A stretch of DNA of 64,000 nt, taken from Novosphingobium sp. TH158. Its GTDB lineage: Bacteria > Pseudomonadota > Alphaproteobacteria > Sphingomonadales > Sphingomonadaceae. Shown here in pieces: positions 57,095-64,000 of this stretch. The position numbers were made by a program, and so were the translations under genes. The stretch is from positions 1,640,001 through 1,704,000 of the forward strand of contig NZ_PKRT01000001.1 of the NCBI RefSeq assembly GCF_002855555.1, given 5' to 3'. The notes under the pieces are model-generated. The model made no database searches. It saw only the letters and a list, made by a program, of their open reading frames with translations, and was not told the DNA's origin. Positions within the stretch are counted from its first letter, which is position 1. Each line of letters begins with the position of its first letter.

Positions 57095-60000
57095 ATGACC
57101 CGCCTTTCCGCCCTCTATCTCGCCACTGCCTCGGTCCTCGCCTTTGCTGCGCCGGCCGCCGCGAAAACCACCACGCTTTACGCCTCCGACGCCGGGCTTG
57201 CCCGTTCGGCCGCAGAGGGGCGCCGCGTCTCGCAAGTGACCGGCGTTACCCAGATCCGGCTTGAAAACGGCGGCACGGCCAGCTTTGTCGCGGGCGCCAG
57301 CTTCCAGATCCGCGAGGACGGGTCGATTGACCTGTTCGCCGGCACCGTGACCATCGCTTCGGGTGATGGCCAGCCGGTCATCGTCCACCTTGCCGATCGC
57401 GGCGAAGGCCGGGTCTCGGGCAAGGGAGCGGCGGCCAGTTTCTCGGTCGATGCCGGCAAGGACGGGCGCACCGAGGCGCGCGGGCATGTCCTGACCGGCA
57501 GCGTCACCATTGTCATCGGCACCGGCTCGCCCCGCACTTTCACTGCCGGGCAGATGTGGAATGCCGAAGGCAATCGCGCCGGCCTTGCCGTGGCAAACGG
57601 CGCGGCGGCGGTTCCTGCAGCCGGCGCGGCCGAAGAGGCCGGCACGGTCCAGCCGATGGGCGGCGAAGGCGGCCAGGTTGCTGCAGCCGTCAATGGCCTG
57701 CCGGTAGTACTGGGCGATGCCCTCGCCGCCGCAGGGGCTTCCGGCGATGTCGTCGCCGCCGCGCGGCGCGTGCAGGCGGCCTCGGCCAATCCCAGCCTGG
57801 AAAGCTACCCCTCGGGCGATCTTGCCCTGCTCGTCGCCTATGCCGGCAATCTCAACGGAGCCTATGGCGGCCGACCGTTCAACGGCGCCGCGGCAGACAT
57901 CATTCGCACCTACCTGCAATTCCTGAGCACCGGCGGCGCGCAGGCAAACTTCCTGACCGCCTATGCCGGTTTCATGGTGCAGTACCTCGATCTTGTCCGC
58001 TCCGGCGCCCTGCCCAGCTCGTTCCGCGGGGCTAGCCTGGCGCAGATCAACAGCTTCATCTCCTACCGCGGACGCACCGCCGGCTTCGGATCGCTTTCAG
58101 GCCAGAACCAGGTCCTGGTCGATGCCTACCTCGCCTTCATCCTGGGCGGCGGCAATGCGGACCAGTTCCTCGTTCGCTATACCGACCTGACCAACGCCTA
58201 TTTCGCTTTCATCCGCGGAGGTGGCACGCCGACGGCCTTCACCGGGGCAAGCCAGGCGACGATTACCGCCTACCTGACCTTCCTGCGCGATGCCGGGCTG
58301 CTGGCCAACCTTTCGGCGCAGAACCGGGCGCTGCTCTCCGCCTACCTGACCAGCCTTTACGCCAGCGGCAACGGCATGGCCTGGGCCGACCAGTACCGCG
58401 TCAGCCTGAACGCCTATTACATCTATCTCCAGCAGGGGCGCCTGCCCTCAACCTATACCGCGGCAGACCTTGCGGCGCTGCGCCGGTATCTTGAAACGCT
58501 GAAGGCAACCGGCCTGTTCGACCAGGTGCTGGGCAGCCAGGCCAGCTTCTTCAACGGATACCTCGTCTGGCTTCAGGGCGGCGGCGCGGTGGACGGCTAT
58601 ACCCAGCTTCCCGCCAACATCTTCGCCGGCTATGCAACCGCGCTCAGCGCCTATTACGAGTTCCTGAAGAACGGCGGCGTGCCTTCGGGCTATACGGTGC
58701 TGACGCAGGAACAGATCCGCATCTATCTTGCCGCGCTGGAATCCGCGGGTGCAACGGCGCGGTTCACCGGCGATCTCGGCACCTTCTGGTCACAGTACTT
58801 CGCGTGGATTTCCGCCGGCAACAACGCCAACCTGTTCGCCGGCCTGCCAACCCCGCCGGACTATCCGGCCTTCGCCACGGCGCTGAACGCCTATTACGCC
58901 TACCTGGCGGGCGGCGGGCTGCCGTCCGGCTATTCGGCGCTGACGCTCGAACAGCTGCGGGCCTATATCAATGCCCTGATCGCGGGGGGCCGCCTTGGCG
59001 ATCTTGGCGCGAACGCCAGCTTCCTTCAGGCCTACTTCACGTACCTGGGTAACGGCGGAACGCCGAACGGCTATGCCCAGTTGCCGGTCTACCTGAACTA
59101 CCAGACCGCCCTGACGGCCTATTACACCTACCTGCAAGGCGGCGGACTGCCCAGCGGCTATACGGCGCTGACCCCGGCGCAGCTTCAGGCCTACCTGCAG
59201 GCCCTGATCGACGCGGGTGTCTATTCCAGCCTGTTCTCGGGCCAGACGGCCACCTTCCTGACCGCCTACTACAATTTCGTATCGGGTGGCGGATCTCCGA
59301 ACGCTTATTCCGCGCTGCCGGCCTATACGACCTATGTCAGCGCGCTGAACGCCTACTTCGTCTACCTGCAGGGCGGCGGCGTTCCGGGCAGCTATACCGG
59401 CCTCACCCTCGCGCAGCTGCAGGCCTACCTGCAGGCACTGATCGATGCGGGAATCCTGGGGCAGTTCTTCACCGGAACGACCCTCTCCTTCTTCCAGGGC
59501 TATTACACCTACGTTTCCGGCGGCGGCGCGCCCAACAGCTATTCGGGCCTCGCCTCGATCGTCACCAGCGGATCGGGCACGGGTGGAAGCGGCACGGGAA
59601 CGGGAACCGGCACGCCTGCCCTGCTGACCGGCTATACCGGCGGGTTCAATGCCAATGCGCCCAAGATCAACATGGTGCTGGCGAACAACACGATCGTCGG
59701 CGGCGAGTTCGGCTTTGACGCAACCTCCTATACGCTCAATTCGAACGGCGGCCTTACCTCCTACGTCCGCAGCAACGTGATCACCCGGGGCATCGGCACC
59801 AATACGGTGACCGACATCTACGGCAATGCCAATGCCGTGATCGGCCGCTGGTCGGGCGGTTCGACCACGGGGGCGAGCGCCTACGCCTTCAACGCGAACC
59901 AGGGCCTGCATTACCTGATGGCCCGCCCGCTGCCGACCGGCTTTACCCTGCCCACTACCGGCACGGTCAATTACACGCTGATCGCCGCCACCAAGCCAAC

Positions 60001-61093
60001 GATCGGCACCGGCACGCTCAGCCCCGGCACTTTCGATGCCCGCCTTGCGCTCGCCTTCGGCAGCACGACGAAGATCGGCTTCGACGGCACGATCACCATG
60101 CCGCAATCGGGCAGCAACCTGGTCTACAGCTTCACCACTCCGGGCGGGGCTGCCAATCCGGCGCAGAGCGACCAGAACCTGACGCTGAACGGCCAGTTCT
60201 TCACTTTCATCGCCCCGGCCACCGACAGCTCGGGTGCCTGCGCCAACATTTCCTGCGTGATGAGCGTCTATGGCCTGCTGGCGGGCGGCACCGACAACAT
60301 CGGCATCACCTATGTCGGCGGGCGCAACACCAACACGGGAAGCATCGCAGGTGCCGCGATCTTCGCCGCCAATGGCGCTGCCGCTTCGAGCGGTTCGGGC
60401 TCGGGCAACACCACGCAGGCCGCGCCAGCCGGCGATGGCACCTGGGTGCGCGCTACCGGACGCACCAACATCATTGGCTCTAGCAACAGCTATGCGGTGG
60501 GCAGCTTCTATGCCAACATCCCGACCGGCGTGGTTGCCGATGCCGATGGTCAGTTGCAGTCCATCGACCTCAGCGGTTTCCGCCTAAGCCGGGTCACTGC
60601 CACCAATGCCGATTACGGCACGGCGGGCGGGGCGATCGGCTGGGCCCGCTGGGCAGGGGGCACCGTCCGCAGCCAGGACAATACCCTTTCGGAAATCCCG
60701 GCGAATGGCGGCATGAGTTTTGTCTGGGGCAAGCCCGTCACCAACATGCCGACGAGCGGGACGGTCAATTACCAGCTTGCCGGGTCGACCAAGCCGACGC
60801 TGCAATCGGGTGCTTCCGCTCCGGGCACACTCAACAGCGCAGCATTCTCGGTCAACTTCGGCACCATGACAGCCGATTTCAGCGCCAACGTGACCGTCGC
60901 GGGCAACACCTACACCGCTGCCAACAACGCGCCGATGACGATCACTGCGAATGGTGCGTTCCAGAACACCAACTCCACCTCGCATATCTTCGGCTTCCTG
61001 GCCGGACCGGGGGCGAGCCATGCGGGGGTCAGCTACAACATCTTCGGACCGGGCGTTTCGGGCGTGATCGCCTTTGCCAAGCCGGGGACCTGA
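57095..61093 (+). CDS. Giant FecR-repeat-barrel exported protein, probable Slam cargo
   Basis: A 1332-residue protein with a signal peptide (MTRLSALYLATASVLAFAAP, cleaved after AAA), a FecR-like domain (residues about 40-165, for example GGTASFVAGASFQIREDGSI), an array of about seven 72-80-residue repeats rich in Tyr and Gly (residues 249-823), a Gly/Thr/Ser linker, and two C-terminal beta domains. The two share TGTVNYTLIAATKPT and SGTVNYQLAGSTKPT, and both end in a G(F/L)LAG ... GAxFA-like pattern, like the TbpB-type barrels of Slam cargo. There is no lipobox, so it is probably released or held without lipid. Function unknown. Confidence 0.82.
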   Translation: MTRLSALYLATASVLAFAAPAAAKTTTLYASDAGLARSAAEGRRVSQVTGVTQIRLENGGTASFVAGASFQIREDGSIDLFAGTVTIASGDGQPVIVHLADRGEGRVSGKGAAASFSVDAGKDGRTEARGHVLTGSVTIVIGTGSPRTFTAGQMWNAEGNRAGLAVANGAAAVPAAGAAEEAGTVQPMGGEGGQVAAAVNGLPVVLGDALAAAGASGDVVAAARRVQAASANPSLESYPSGDLALLVAYAGNLNGAYGGRPFNGAAADIIRTYLQFLSTGGAQANFLTAYAGFMVQYLDLVRSGALPSSFRGASLAQINSFISYRGRTAGFGSLSGQNQVLVDAYLAFILGGGNADQFLVRYTDLTNAYFAFIRGGGTPTAFTGASQATITAYLTFLRDAGLLANLSAQNRALLSAYLTSLYASGNGMAWADQYRVSLNAYYIYLQQGRLPSTYTAADLAALRRYLETLKATGLFDQVLGSQASFFNGYLVWLQGGGAVDGYTQLPANIFAGYATALSAYYEFLKNGGVPSGYTVLTQEQIRIYLAALESAGATARFTGDLGTFWSQYFAWISAGNNANLFAGLPTPPDYPAFATALNAYYAYLAGGGLPSGYSALTLEQLRAYINALIAGGRLGDLGANASFLQAYFTYLGNGGTPNGYAQLPVYLNYQTALTAYYTYLQGGGLPSGYTALTPAQLQAYLQALIDAGVYSSLFSGQTATFLTAYYNFVSGGGSPNAYSALPAYTTYVSALNAYFVYLQGGGVPGSYTGLTLAQLQAYLQALIDAGILGQFFTGTTLSFFQGYYTYVSGGGAPNSYSGLASIVTSGSGTGGSGTGTGTGTPALLTGYTGGFNANAPKINMVLANNTIVGGEFGFDATSYTLNSNGGLTSYVRSNVITRGIGTNTVTDIYGNANAVIGRWSGGSTTGASAYAFNANQGLHYLMARPLPTGFTLPTTGTVNYTLIAATKPTIGTGTLSPGTFDARLALAFGSTTKIGFDGTITMPQSGSNLVYSFTTPGGAANPAQSDQNLTLNGQFFTFIAPATDSSGACANISCVMSVYGLLAGGTDNIGITYVGGRNTNTGSIAGAAIFAANGAAASSGSGSGNTTQAAPAGDGTWVRATGRTNIIGSSNSYAVGSFYANIPTGVVADADGQLQSIDLSGFRLSRVTATNADYGTAGGAIGWARWAGGTVRSQDNTLSEIPANGGMSFVWGKPVTNMPTSGTVNYQLAGSTKPTLQSGASAPGTLNSAAFSVNFGTMTADFSANVTVAGNTYTAANNAPMTITANGAFQNTNSTSHIFGFLAGPGASHAGVSYNIFGPGVSGVIAFAKPGT
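57839..59562 (+). repeat. In-gene array of 72-80-residue aromatic helical repeats
   Basis: Units begin near residues 290, 362, 434, 513, 593, 669 and 747, preceded by a partial unit at 249. The consensus is a helix (ALNAYYxYLxGGGxPSGYxxL) followed by LxQLxAYLxALIxAGxLxxL and a third helix xxFLxxYFxYLxxGGxPNxY. The spacing is 72 residues in the first units and 76-80 in the later ones; the last three are the most alike. This is a coding repeat, not a DNA array. Confidence 0.85.
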
Positions 61094-61153
61094 CCAGACC
61101 GATCCTGGGATCGCCCGGCCCACTCATCATTCCCCAAGACCGGGCGGGCGATA

Positions 61154-61192
61154 GGGCCGCGCTGCCAACCTCCGGCGGCGCGGCCCGTTTTT
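61154..61192 (+). terminator. Terminator after the giant exported protein gene
   Basis: A 9-bp stem (GGGCCGCGC/GCGCGGCCC) followed by a T-run of five. It ends the Slam-cargo transcription unit before the two-component genes. Confidence 0.85.
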
Positions 61193-61210
61193 CATCGCCC
61201 AGTACCGGCA

Positions 61211-61238
61211 CCTAACAGTCTTTGTCATTTTCCTAACA
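61211..61238 (+). promoter_or_regulatory. Shared three-half-site element upstream of the response regulator
   Basis: CCTAACA (61211-61217), TTGTCA (61222-61227), CCTAACA (61232-61238), about one helical turn apart. It shares a 17-base stretch (one mismatch) with 55687-55703. It lies 110 bases before the response regulator gene, so autoregulation is likely if that protein binds it. Confidence 0.6.
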
Positions 61239-61347
61239 ACCAAGGTGTGTGGCGGAGTTCCAGTCCCGAATTAGGAGCCGTCAGGAAGATGACGCTGCTT
61301 GTCAGCAAGATGACAGGCTGGCAGCAAGGCGGGGAATTGGGGAATCG

Positions 61348-62034
61348 ATGGCCGGGATCAGCATTCTTTACGTGGAAGATGACCAGCGCGCTGCCGAAGA
61401 AGTGCAGGACCTGGCGCGCAATCACGGCGATACGGTAATCTGGGAAAGCACCGGGGCAGCCGGGCTGCTGCGCGCCGGGCGCGACAATTTCGACGTCATC
61501 ATCCTCGATCGCATGCTGCCCGATCTTGACGGGATGACCATCCTCAAGCGCCTGCGCGAAAGCGGGGTGGGAACGCCGGTGCTGATGCTCTCTGCGCTGG
61601 GCCGCACGGTTGACCGGGCCGAAGGGCTAGATGCCGGGGCCGACGATTACCTTGCCAAGCCTTATGAGGCCGAAGAACTCGTGGCCCGCCTGCGTGCTCT
61701 GCACCGACGCAATTCGGGGCGCGAGCACGCTGCCGTGATCATTTACGGCCAGTTCGAATGCCACACCAAGGCGCGCACCGCCTTTCGCGCCAACCGCCAC
61801 ATCGCGCTGAGCCCCAAGGAATTCGAGCTGTTCCGCTATTTCATGGAGAATGCGGGCGAAGTGGTAACGCGCGAGATGCTGCTGCGCGACGTGTGGAAGA
61901 TGAATTTCGATCCGCAGACCAACGTGGTCGATGTCAACATCGGCCGCCTGCGTCGCAAGCTGGAAGACGGCTTCACCACCCCTGCCCTCGAAACGATCTG
62001 GGGCACCGGTTACCGCCTGCTGGAAGGCAGGTAG
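61348..62034 (+). CDS. OmpR/PhoB-family response regulator
   Basis: A 228-residue response regulator. The receiver domain has the acidic pair in LYVEDDQ, the phospho-acceptor Asp54 in VIILDRMLPDLDG and the lysine in YLAKPYEAEEL; the C-terminal winged helix carries LSPKEFELFRYFMENAGEVV and VVDVNIGRLRRKLEDG. GGGGAA precedes ATG 61348. It lies just after the Slam-cargo unit and just before its kinase (4-base gap), and both units share an upstream motif. It probably regulates both. Confidence 0.95.
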   Translation: MAGISILYVEDDQRAAEEVQDLARNHGDTVIWESTGAAGLLRAGRDNFDVIILDRMLPDLDGMTILKRLRESGVGTPVLMLSALGRTVDRAEGLDAGADDYLAKPYEAEELVARLRALHRRNSGREHAAVIIYGQFECHTKARTAFRANRHIALSPKEFELFRYFMENAGEVVTREMLLRDVWKMNFDPQTNVVDVNIGRLRRKLEDGFTTPALETIWGTGYRLLEGR

Positions 62035-62038
62035 GCGC

Positions 62039-63409
62039 ATGAGCGAGGTCCGCTTCCGCCATTCGATCTTCGCCCGGCTGGTGCTCTGGGCGATGCTCGT
62101 TTCGGTGGGCGTAACCCTGCTTCTCTGGGTGGTCACCTATACCACGCTGGAACGTTCAAGCCGCGCGGCGCTGGTCCGCGCGGTCGATGTCGAGCTGGCC
62201 GCCATGGCCGATATCCACGCCAGCGGCGGCCAGGCGGAACTGGCCCGGCGCATCGAGGACCGGCTCGTCCTCTCCGCGCCCGAAGGCAATGCCTCGCACT
62301 ACATGGTGGCGGACAACGCCGGGCGGCGACTGGCGGGAGACATTGCCACCTGGCCGAAGCTCGATGCACGTCTTTCGGAGGCTGGATACGTCACCCTGCC
62401 CGGCCGGATCCCTGCCTATGCCCGCGCCACCCAGCTCGCGCCTGACCTGAAGCTGCTTGTAGCGCGCGAATATGGCCACGATTCCGCGCTGGCCTCAGCT
62501 ATCGGCTGGGCCTTCCTTGCTGCGGGAGCCATCGCCGCACTGGCCGTGGGCGTGATCGGCCGCTGGCGGGCCAACCGGCTGGCCGAACGCGTCGGCCGCA
62601 TCAACCGCGCCTTCCGCGAGCCCGATGAGCCCAGCCTTGAAGCACTGGCCGAAGGCAGCAGGGAAACCGACGAGATCGGCGAGCTGACCCGTCACACCTC
62701 CGAGGCGCTTGCCCACCTGCGGCGCATGGTCAACGCCCATCGCGAGACGACGGACCAGGTCGCCCACGAATTGCGCACCCCGCTGATGCACCTCGATAAC
62801 CGGTTGGTGAAGGCGCTGGCCAAAGCGCAGGACGATGACGATCGCCGGCACCTCAGCGATGCCCGCGCCGAAATCCGCCACCTCGTCGCGCTGCTCGAAT
62901 CGCTGCTCGACATCGCCACCAGCGAAGCGCGCAAGGGTGACCGCCTCGGCCTCTCGCCGGTCAACCTCAGCCAGCTCGTCACCCGCGTGGCCGATCTCTA
63001 CGCCGACAGCGCCGAGGAGAGCGGCCACCGCTTCGTCCGCTCGATCATGCCGGGGATCACCTGCCAGGGCGAGGAGATGCAGCTGACGCGGCTGATCACC
63101 AACCTGCTGGACAATGCGTTCAAATATGTCCCGGCGGGGGGAACCGTGCGGCTTGCGCTTGAGCAGGGGCCGGTGCTTACCGTCTCGGACAACGGACCCG
63201 GCGTTCCCGAGGATGAGCGCGAACACATCTTCGACCGTTTCCGGCGTGGCCGCAGCGCCGCCCGGCTCAACGGCACCGGCAGGCGGCACAGCGCGGGCCT
63301 GGGCCTTGCGCTGGCCCGTGCCATCGCCGAACGCCACCGCCTCACCCTCACCCTCGCGCCCCGTGACAAGGGTGCCTGCTTCATCGTTGCTCCGGAGACC
63401 AAGCCATGA
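62039..63409 (+). CDS. Sensor histidine kinase, QseC/EnvZ-like layout
   Basis: A 456-residue kinase with a membrane segment (LVLWAMLVSVGVTLLLWVV), a periplasmic sensor domain (residues 35-150), a second segment (AIGWAFLAAGAIAALAVGVI), a HAMP-like linker, the phospho-acceptor His243 in QVAHELRTPLMH, the N-box in LITNLLDNAFKYV, the G1 box DNGPGVP and the G2 box GLGLALA. The sensor has no recognised family. It starts 4 bases after the response regulator and its stop overlaps the next start (ATGA). Its signal is unknown. Confidence 0.93.
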   Translation: MSEVRFRHSIFARLVLWAMLVSVGVTLLLWVVTYTTLERSSRAALVRAVDVELAAMADIHASGGQAELARRIEDRLVLSAPEGNASHYMVADNAGRRLAGDIATWPKLDARLSEAGYVTLPGRIPAYARATQLAPDLKLLVAREYGHDSALASAIGWAFLAAGAIAALAVGVIGRWRANRLAERVGRINRAFREPDEPSLEALAEGSRETDEIGELTRHTSEALAHLRRMVNAHRETTDQVAHELRTPLMHLDNRLVKALAKAQDDDDRRHLSDARAEIRHLVALLESLLDIATSEARKGDRLGLSPVNLSQLVTRVADLYADSAEESGHRFVRSIMPGITCQGEEMQLTRLITNLLDNAFKYVPAGGTVRLALEQGPVLTVSDNGPGVPEDEREHIFDRFRRGRSAARLNGTGRRHSAGLGLALARAIAERHRLTLTLAPRDKGACFIVAPETKP

Positions 63410-63987
63410 ACCTGTTCCGCCGCGCCCCGATCGTTGCGCTGCTGCTGGCCGGCGCCTGCGCCTCATCGCCCTCGCCTGGAACCGCGCAGGCGGCGCCGGC
63501 AGAGGCCAGCCTTGCCGTGCGCCTGGCCGATGCCATGGCCGATGCGGCCGAGGCGGAGGCGCGCGGAGACGGCAAGGCGCTGGCCCGCGCCGTCCAGGTG
63601 ATCGATGCCTCGGGGCCGCAGCCGCTTGAAGGTGCGCCCAGAGATCCGCTGCCCGCCTGGCGCGATGCCGTGCGCGGCGAAGCGGGTCCGCCGTGGCGCG
63701 GCCGCCCGCTCGGTCCCGGTTACCGCAGCGGCAAGCTGTCCGTCGGCGGGCGCGAAAGCTTCAGCCAGCTGTTCCTTTCCGGCAGCGCCGCCACCATCGC
63801 CCTGTCTGCGCCGACGGGAGACAGGCTGGCCCTGCGCGTCCTCGACCCCAGTGCTAAGCCGATCTGCACGGATGAGAGCGGGCGCGGCGGCCTGTGCAAA
63901 TGGGTGCCACTGTTCACCCAGCGCTACACCATCGAAGTGATGAACCGCGGCGCCGGCGATGCGCGCTATTTCCTGGTGGTGCAGTAA
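63406..63987 (+). CDS. Exported protein coupled to the kinase, PPC-like domain
   Basis: A 193-residue exported protein with an N-terminal signal (MNLFRRAPIVALLLAGACAS), possibly a lipoprotein with cysteine in AGAC. The C-terminal half (about residues 110-193) has a beta-rich pattern, ESFSQLFLSGSAATIAL ... LVVQ, like pre-peptidase C-terminal (PPC) domains. Its start overlaps the kinase stop (ATGA), so it is made with the kinase and may be a third component. It could modulate the kinase, by position only. The last bases of the window lie beyond its stop. Confidence 0.7.
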   Translation: MNLFRRAPIVALLLAGACASSPSPGTAQAAPAEASLAVRLADAMADAAEAEARGDGKALARAVQVIDASGPQPLEGAPRDPLPAWRDAVRGEAGPPWRGRPLGPGYRSGKLSVGGRESFSQLFLSGSAATIALSAPTGDRLALRVLDPSAKPICTDESGRGGLCKWVPLFTQRYTIEVMNRGAGDARYFLVVQ

Positions 63988-64000
63988 TCGGATTATCGCA

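Noticed and set aside
55688..57919. A 743-codon minus-strand frame over the Slam-like gene
   Set aside because: It is antisense to a clear signal-peptide and barrel protein, and its translation has no domain.
57839..59562. Repeated DNA that might be a CRISPR or tandem non-coding array
   Set aside because: The repeats stay in one open frame of 1332 codons and the similarity is at the protein level with changing third bases; there are no constant spacers.
55585..61347. An autotransporter or giant adhesin of the type I secretion kind
   Set aside because: The cargo has a normal signal peptide, no RTX repeats and no autotransporter barrel, while the neighbouring outer membrane protein has the Slam DSNIN pattern.

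Overview
The window is high-GC, gene-dense DNA with the gene content of an alphaproteobacterium of the order Sphingomonadales (Novosphingobium, Sphingomonas or Erythrobacter type). This rests on the Entner-Doudoroff set zwf-edd-glk-eda, the metX-metW pair, EI-Ntr (ptsP), UPF0262, DUF1465 and YdcH (DUF465) small proteins, a CC_3452-like secreted protein and a cysteine-free bL36. It is an inference from gene content. I saw no rRNA, tRNA, CRISPR array, insertion sequence or prophage. No gene-free stretch exceeds 300 bases; the longest are 61094-61347 and 29626-29872.

Layout. 1-2.6 kb: the end of an ECF sigma gene, its RskA-type anti-sigma factor, a fasciclin protein behind an ECF-like promoter, and a VOC protein. 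2.7-9 kb: clpP-clpX, a lipoprotein amidase, a cyclophilin, an HxlR regulator divergent from a small secreted protein, a HAD hydrolase and rpmJ. 9.1-13.9 kb: envelope-glycan genes (DUF2142 membrane protein, ArnE-like small transporter, methyltransferase, GT2 glycosyltransferase, galE). 14-18.9 kb: a tightly coupled run of six genes with two related secreted proteins, an M14 carboxypeptidase, an Lgt-like membrane protein, a cysteine-rich radical-SAM enzyme resembling tetraether lipid synthase (Tes), and a small membrane protein. 18.9-29.6 kb: a SIR2-like protein, an SDR, cdd, a degenerate GH25 protein, UPF0262, dnaB, an MFS transporter, rpoZ, DUF3667 and ftsH. 29.8-43.5 kb: housekeeping genes including metX-metW, hisC-tyrA, nadA, an orphan ParA-like ATPase, an MBL hydrolase and glpK. 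43.6-50.8 kb: ptsP, a RodZ-like protein, a YbgF-like protein, tilS, an L,D-transpeptidase and a PLD-family protein. 50.8-55.6 kb: the zwf-edd-glk-eda operon.

55.6-64 kb is the most unusual part. A Slam-like outer membrane protein (TPR plus barrel, type XI secretion family) is followed by a 1332-residue exported protein with a FecR-like N-terminus, an array of 72-80-residue aromatic repeats, and two related C-terminal beta domains that look like Slam-cargo barrels. After a terminator comes an OmpR-family response regulator, its histidine kinase, and a translationally coupled exported protein. A three-half-site element of nearly identical sequence lies upstream of both transcription units, so this looks like one self-regulated secretion system. 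The system and its control are inferred from sequence alone.

Many genes overlap by 4 or more bases in tandem (translational coupling), and several convergent pairs overlap at their tails.
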